From Salticus scenicus (taxonomy: Eukaryota > Arthropoda > Arachnida > Araneae > Salticidae): a stretch of DNA of 64,000 nt. How positions within the stretch are numbered: position 1 is the stretch's first letter; every line of letters begins with the position of its first letter. Where the stretch lies: positions 61,191,718-61,255,717 of the forward strand of contig OZ005650.1 in assembly GCA_963930645.1 (NCBI GenBank), read 5' to 3'. The notes under the pieces are model-generated. The model ran no database searches. It was not told the origin of the DNA and saw nothing but the letters and a program-made list of their open reading frames with translations. Of the stretch, positions 58,091-64,000 are shown in pieces. The translations under genes were made by a program, and so were the position numbers.

Positions 58091-60304
58091 TGTGTGGGAT
58101 GAATATTGACAGGCAACTCAGCTACCGAGACCTGGGGTCATTTAAGCCGTTGCTTCTTCTAATCATCACCATTGCACACGGCCAAGTGCGTATTATGACA
58201 TACCCATAGCATACGATGTGTAATCTCATGGAATACACCATAGTATGCGTTACATGCCTTTACATCAATTGTCTTTCGTGTTTCTACAATATCTCTGGTC
58301 GGCGTGGTTAGCAGATATTTTCCCAATCAAGCGCATGTTTGAGTTGTGATGAGCAGGTGTTTCTGACAGCTCCTGAATCGTGCCTATATCATTCTCCTGT
58401 TGGGACAGCTATGGCAAGTAATCCTAGGAGAGGAAATTCGCTAACCTAAGAGTCTAGCCTAGCTGAATAACAGCTTGTTTTAGCAAAGTACGCGAGCTAA
58501 AGCCTTATGAGTAATTTTCTCGCTCGTAACTGTATTTTCTGGGAAAAGAAAAAAAAATGCTATCTCATTGTTATCGTTTCATCTTCAACTCATGTACAGT
58601 CAAAACACTCCCCTCCCCAGCTCCCGACGAATTTTGCCGTAAATCATTGCATAAATATGCGTACGGTACCGATCGATTGAAGTAACGTGTGGTTATTAAT
58701 GCAATAGTTAAAATTTGCTTAAGAGACATCTACATATTAAATTTTGCATCAATTTTTTCAAAAGCCATTACCAATTTTTAACTCCATATTTGTGCTTTTC
58801 ATATCACGGCAGTTCGGAAAAGGTGTAGTTTAGTTATTGTTAATTAATTCTTCTTATAACTACAAACAAATGTATTAGGATTTCATCTATACATGAAAAT
58901 TAAATGAAGATCTCGCCAGTAAAATTATATATACATATAGATAATAACTTCGGAAAAAGTATTAAAATTTAAAATAAACTAAAATGTATTATATATGCAT
59001 ATAAAATTACTTAAATAATTATTTAACTCCTGTGCAAAGCAAGAGGAAGATAAGTGGCACAACGTAATGCTAATAAATGTTCACCATCAGAGCCAATTAC
59101 CTGCAGCGGTCAAGCGGTAGAAAAGCAACCACTAGCGGAAACATATTACAATTTGACAAAAGAAAACATACAGACACATTCACCATTTACATTGCAGGAT
59201 AAGTTACACAAACCTTAAACTACAAAGCTTCATGTAATCACTTTATCAGGCACACTACTGATATTGCAATAAATTTTTCTAAAATATTTATGGTATGAAA
59301 TAAAGATTTGTTTGTGATGCTTTCCGTTCCAAATTAGCAACAGATTGGCGAACACATTTCCCGTAGACGTTGCGTTGAATACTTTGTACATACTGTTCCT
59401 ATAAATGCAAAGTTATAGATAACACAAATGATAACACGTGACTTAATACCAATAAAAAATTAAATATAACTAAAAATAATACTAGTAGTGAGCTGTAAAT
59501 TTGAAAATCCATATTTTTGAGGATGCCTACTCTATTCATGCAAAAAGTGGTGATTTCTGAAAATTTAACTAACTTAAAGTAACAACAAATAGTTTAAATC
59601 TGCCTCCTAAAAATTGTATTCAATTTCTGAAGAACTTATTGTAAAATTCGCTTACAAATATTCTAATTTCATAATAATGAATAAAAAAAGCTTGTTCCTT
59701 TGTTTGTTTTCTAACCATAGTTAGTAAAAATTTATCATTATTTAATAATCTTATAAATTTATGGCAAAATAACTAATATTTATTATCTTATATATATCTT
59801 TTACTTTTGTAATACCAGGTGTATCATTTGCATCTTTGATAAGAGTTCGACCATGTTTATTAAAATCAGAGTAAACGAAGGCATTTCCATACCCACTCTA
59901 AACTCGTTCACAGAAAAATAAATTTTATTTACGTGGAAGTTTCAAGCTACTTGAGCATGCAAATATTACAAAGTATTCTAAAAGTATTTAAAATTTCTCA
60001 AATAAAAATTTCTTATTATAAACATTTCTCAAATGTTTTCCTCTGTCAAAGGACGCTTAGTTTGTATTCGAAAGTGTGTGCAAAGAAAATTAATATTAAT
60101 TTACTTGAAGGATATTTTGATATGCCTCTATAATAATATATAAAAAAAAACGTAGAGTGACTCAATTTAATTTTTTGAACATTAAGTAATTAATGATTGT
60201 ATAAATAAATTAAAGTAAAATAAATTATTAAATAAGCCAAAGGGGAAATTACAATAGTGTATTTGAGTATTTTTCCTTGTATAGTTATGCTGTTTAAATT
60301 AACG
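58091..60304. other. mixed stretch, no confident gene
   Basis: 58091-58480 is more complex and less A+T-rich than average (includes CATAGCATACGATGTG and CATAGTATGCGTTACATG) but shows no open frame. The remainder is AT-rich. A possible terminal exon at 59288-59398 on the minus strand is listed separately. The 66-codon frame at 59933-60133 has no domain. Confidence 0.4.
59288..59398 (-). other. exon-like segment with splice acceptor
   Basis: On the minus strand CTTTGCATTTATAG (ending with AG at 59400-59399) precedes 36 sense codons and TAA (59290-59288). The peptide begins EQYVQSIQRNVYGKCVRQSV and ends TNLYFIP. Codons such as CGC, GTC, TAC and CGG are unusual in this A+T-rich background. No family recognised. 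It could be the last exon of a minus-strand host gene; this is not proven. Confidence 0.25.
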
Positions 60305-61347
60305 CTACTGCCCTTCACATAATTTAAGTCCGTAGATCATAATGATAAAGAAATTTTCGTTTGTACCTGTAAAAAATTGTAAAGGCTAGACTCAGAAAAA
60401 TCTATACAGTTCGTGCAATGGTGACCTCGAACATTTAAATAAATTTTCAGTTTAATCGGATGAGGTAAAACGAAGAAGAGCGTTTAGACGTTTTAGCATA
60501 TTAAATAGTTTGAACCAATAAGACACAATGAAAAATAATTTTTCTTTGTGTCCCTGAAAAAAAAAAAATTTATAAGTTCTAGATTCTCAAAACTTAATAC
60601 GTTTTGAGGGACAGTGATCTGTAACACGTATATAAACATTCAACTCAATCGGATACGACATTAAGGTGCTATTACACTTTAAATATTTGTGCCCTTATCA
60701 TAAAGACCATTAGATCATAGATCATTATGATAAAGAAATTTTCGTTGTGTCTGTAAGAGTCTGTAAAAGCTAGACTGACCAAATTTTATTAATTTCATGC
60801 GACGAGGAACTACAATATGTACACAAATTTTTAGCTCCATCGGATGAGGCATTTAGACGTTGTCGCACTTAAGCCTATAAGCACAATGATAAAGAATATT
60901 TCGTTGTGTCCCTATAAAAAAACTGTAAGTGCTAGATTCATCAAAATAAATACAGTTCGTGAAATGACAACCTATAACATGTGTATAAATTTTCAGCTCA
61001 ATCAAATAAGGCGTTTAGACGCTATTGCACCCTAAAGAATTTCAGACTATGGAGCACAATGATGAAGAATTGTTCTTTGTGTTCCTGTAAGAAAAAAACT
61101 ATAAGCGCTCGATTCACCAAAATCAATAAGTTTCGTGCTACGGTGATCTGTAAAACACATACCAACTTTAATATCTATCGAACAAAGCGTTCAGATGCTA
61201 TCGTGTTCACTCAGATACATATACACATACATCATCGTAAAAATAGTAAAAACTCAGGAGACCTCCAAACAAGTAGAAACACCAAAATCAAAGTCGATTT
61301 TTTGACATGATTACAATACTTTATTTTTTATATATATGTTCGGAAAG
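60305..61347 (-). repeat. interspersed repeat S, minus copy
   Basis: Reverse complement of 41288-42085. The head (CCGAACATATATATAAAAAA, then AAGTATTGTAATCATGTC) is at 61347-61300. About five units of 160-190 bp follow toward 60305, each with TTGTGTCCCTGTAAAA in plus orientation and an AATGATAAAGAAATTTTCG block (near 60340, 60525, 60728, 60888 and 61058). Two open frames (60844-61310) are shadows. Confidence 0.8.
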
Positions 61348-61734
61348 AAAAAATTGTGTATAAATAAAAACGAAAAATCTTGTGGTAAGCACTGGTTATT
61401 AACACTTTGCAACTGCACGTACTCGTTGTATAACTTTCAATGTTCTTTGCCTACGTTATCACACAACGGACGGACAGAATTACTGAAAGGCGTATATATG
61501 GGCTAATTGTATTCATAATCACTCTTAAACGTTGTTGGAAAGTGTTAAAAATTGCTTAACGCAAAAGAAAATGCAGCCTTGAGTTTCTAATTGCAGCCCT
61601 TAATGTATACCTGAATATTTTAGTGTATCCCTGTAAATCTGAAGGTTAAACATATCATATTCTATACAAAACGTAATTTTAACATATTCAATAAATGTCA
61701 TTTTTTTAATGATTTTTACAGTACAAAGTTATTG
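61348..61734. other. AT-rich stretch, no gene recognised
   Basis: No coding frame, RNA gene or element end seen. Confidence 0.5.
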
Positions 61735-62235
61735 AAATGTGGTATATAAAAATGTCTGTCTAAAACACAATGCACTGGAATTTTTTTCGGTGTCCTTGTA
61801 CACAAACCAGTTGTACAGAACCTATTAAAGCCATTTTTAATAGGAAACATTCCAAAAGGAACTTGAATAGCATATATCAATTTTTAAAAATTCAGAAAAT
61901 ATTTGAGGTTGATGGGAACGAGCCGACGGACAAATAAAGAGAGACATCCAGACAGATACACAAATTAAAAGCTTTCTTTTGTGCATATGAATAACATATT
62001 TTAATTTCATTAAGGTTTGTGTACACTAAAAGGTACTAAAATATCGTTTGTAGAAATATCTCTCATAGAACACAATGCTTTTGAATACTTTCGGGTGTCC
62101 CTGTAAACAAACCTCGAGTTATTCACTCCATTTTCCATAGGAAACATCCGATAGTGAACTTGAATAACATATATCTGTTTCAAGAATATTTACGGAGGTT
62201 AGAGCACGGACAGTCAGACAAACTTGGAAAATGTT
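61735..62235. repeat. two diverged tandem units, about 320 bp apart
   Basis: Unit one: AAACACAATGCACTGGAATT, CGGTGTCCTTGTACACAAAC, ATAGGAAACATTCCAAAAGG and GAACTTGAATAGCATATATC (61763-61880). Unit two: AACACAATGCTTTTGAATAC, GGGTGTCCCTGTAAACAAAC, ATAGGAAACATCCGATAGTG and GAACTTGAATAACATATATC (62070-62180). The GTGTCCCTGTAAA phrase links it to repeat S. Confidence 0.7.
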
Positions 62236-63282
62236 AAAAAGAGAAAAATGCTGGCTTGCTGTTCAGATTTAAAAAAAAAAAAAAAAAAAAAAAAAGATAC
62301 GATTTAAGGAAACAGTTTTACTTAATTTTCAGATTATTCGAAAAATTTTACCTCGCGCTTAATTTTTTAAATACTGATGTTTATCTTCTTTCACAGAAAC
62401 ATATATAACGAATTACATGTCTTTGTAAAAAAAAAAAAAAAAAAAAAAAATTACAGAATTTTACATAAGTAATTAAATTTTTCAAAGAATTTAATTTAAA
62501 GAATTACAAAGTTTAATTTTTACCAAGACGCCATGCATAATTAATTTCTATTGAATAAAAAATGCCTCCCATTATAACTTCCAGCACATTTTATTTTAAA
62601 TGTGGAGGAAAAGGGGGAAAGTTAAAAAATCCATAAAAAACAGCATTAAAAAAAAAAAAAAAAAAAAAAAATCACAAGTGCGTGAATAAAACAGCTAACA
62701 GTAAGAAAATACACGAAAAAAAGACATGGATTAAAAAAAAAAAAAAGAAAAGCAAACAGCGTGACGGGCTCGGGGCCCTGAAGGCCGAGGCTTACCTATG
62801 CCTCGCTTAATATTATTAATATCTCAATTTTGTATCACTAAAAAAATCTGTAGCTATGCACGTTTAAACAAAATCAATGAAGGATTAATCACTTTTTTTT
62901 TTTTTTTTTTTTTGAGATACTGTTATTTTTACTGAATTTTATGTGTGACAAAGAGAGATGTAACGGCTTCTATTTTTCTATTGATAATATATCTCTATAT
63001 ACTGTAAAGGCAATTTAAGCCTGCTTTTATATCTTATCATATTTCATATAGATTTTATGATATATTGCTGCATTTTCGTACAGGAAATTATTGTATTTTT
63101 GGCATTTTCACACAGAAAACTTTTGTAAAGAGACCGTAACAAATTTTAAACTTAGTAAACTATTAGATATTATTAGGTATACAGTTATAAGAAAGTAATT
63201 GTACAAAATTCTGTACATTTTTTAAAAAAAATTTTTAATTTACAATGTAATAGCATACTTTGACACTTTGCTGTTGCAACGT
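62236..63282. other. AT-rich stretch with poly-A runs, no gene recognised
   Basis: Poly-A near 62270-62295, 62428-62450 and 62648-62671; poly-T near 62893-62914. A G+C-rich island at about 62758-62815 (CGGGCTCGGGGCCCTGAAGG; GAGGC...GCCTC hairpin) may be the end of an old retroelement, but it could not be assigned. Confidence 0.45.
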
Positions 63283-63560
63283 TCAAATGAACCATTTATA
63301 AATCTGAAAAACATATTTCGGAACTAAACACCAATGAATCCGATTTATTCCTAATAACGGGTCTACGCTACCTTTGACTGCATTCACTGTGCCCGCAATA
63401 AGCTGGCTAGAGTTTCTGCTTCCGTATCCCTGCACAGAAAAAAACGAATTCGCACATGAACTTCCGTTGGAGTCCCTATAGACTTCGGCAGTATTATCCT
63501 GGTAGCTCGTATTATCGTGGTGGTGATTCAAGACTTAAAGAAAAGTGACTGCATGCGGGT
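63283..63560 (-). other. exon-like region, balanced base composition
   Basis: On the minus strand TTTTTTTCTGTGCAG is a strong-looking splice acceptor (AG at 63431-63430) followed by an open segment (GYGSRNSSQLIAGTVNAVK) up to AAAG|GTAGCG, a possible donor, giving a 58-base exon (63429-63372). The frame is also open upstream (HHHDNTSYQDNTAEVYRDSN) and downstream to 63283. Codons and G+C content are unlike the background. No protein family recognised. It might be a small internal exon of a host gene, or chance. Confidence 0.25.
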
Positions 63561-64000
63561 CCTAGGACTTGACGGAATGCCCTCCGTGGGGATATTTTTT
63601 AATGGATCCTAACTCGTATTTATATGATTTTCAGTGAAAAATTACGCAAAATTTCTAATGGTTAGGACAATGAGTGCGGTGTGGAATCGAATTCAGCACT
63701 TCCCATTTACCAGTTTGAAGTACAACACCTAGAGAGAGCCCATAATATCTCTTTTCAAATCTCCACTGTCTGAATCAGAATGTTATGTTACGCGATGAAA
63801 ATAAATTTGCAAATAAATAAATGAACGTATAAAAGATTTACTATTATTATTATTATTATTAATATTATTAGAATTAGCTTGATATTAAATTCTTTCTAAT
63901 CCTAAATCTTTTATGAGGATTTTAGTTAATTACTTTTTAACGAATTGAAATAGTTTCCTTTAAATGGTCAACGTTGATTATTTGAGTTATTTCCAATATA
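63561..64000. other. no gene recognised, window edge
   Basis: 63561-63760 is moderately complex; GAATTCGATTCC on the minus strand (about 63687) resembles a Pol III B box, without a convincing A box. (TTA)n near 63842-63870. The rest is AT-rich. Confidence 0.4.

Overview
This window looks like a piece of non-genic nuclear DNA from a large, AT-rich animal genome, most likely an arthropod; an arachnid such as a spider is plausible but not proven. Reasons: the background is strongly A+T rich with many long homopolymer and simple repeats. There is no bacterial-style gene packing and no complete host gene. The repeats are animal transposons: Helitrons, a Penelope-like retroelement with a GIY-YIG domain, TTAA-flanked and TA-flanked miniature elements, and a long-TIR DNA transposon with an arthropod/cnidarian-type transposase. 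The U2-like fragment has the arthropod spelling ATCAAAGTG. I found no confident host protein-coding gene. Almost all short open frames are shadows of repeats or chance.

Layout. 1-13 kb: a Helitron tail at the left edge, then AT-rich DNA with a degenerate ~180-bp tandem array (about 3.0-3.9 kb), a fold-back element (7.6 kb) and one TA-flanked miniature element (12.2 kb). 13.3-23.6 kb: a nested stack. A Helitron (13336-23614) is split by a long-TIR transposon (14491-21665, TIRs about 730 bp, dead transposase at 19150-20755). That element is split by a TA-flanked element (14696-18354), which itself holds a reverse-strand Helitron tail and two tandem arrays. 24.1-25.9 kb: an inverted repeat pair enclosing a U2 snRNA 5' fragment, a perfect 19-bp hairpin, a tRNA-Ile-like sequence and a duplicated ~115-bp unit.

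26-35 kb: a recent 250-bp tandem duplication, a complete Helitron (27893-29269), a tRNA-derived SINE head, a cluster of miniature elements (31.9-33.3 kb: piggyBac-like, then two different TA-flanked families) and a 5'-truncated Penelope-like element (34.5-35.2 kb, minus). 36-42 kb: tandem arrays interrupted by a second piggyBac-like element (37693-38105), a minisatellite (38690-39445) joined to a Helitron replicase N-domain fragment, and one copy of an interspersed repeat with internal ~160-bp units (41.3-42.1 kb). 43-51 kb: inverted copies of two more repeat families and a TTAA-flanked fold-back element (45713-46351). 53.7-57.2 kb: a Helitron with a G-run-rich internal array (54173-55597) and a third TA-flanked family (55908-57180). 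57.2-64 kb: a MITE candidate, the inverted partner of the 41-kb repeat (60305-61347), and three short segments with splice-site-like borders and balanced codons that could be host exons but are unproven.

Two themes stand out. First, four unrelated-sequence TA-flanked families all carry several internal copies of their own terminal motif. Second, the Helitrons are defined to the base by A|TC...CTAG|T junctions and share an internal GGCAGTGGGGACCCG-type module.
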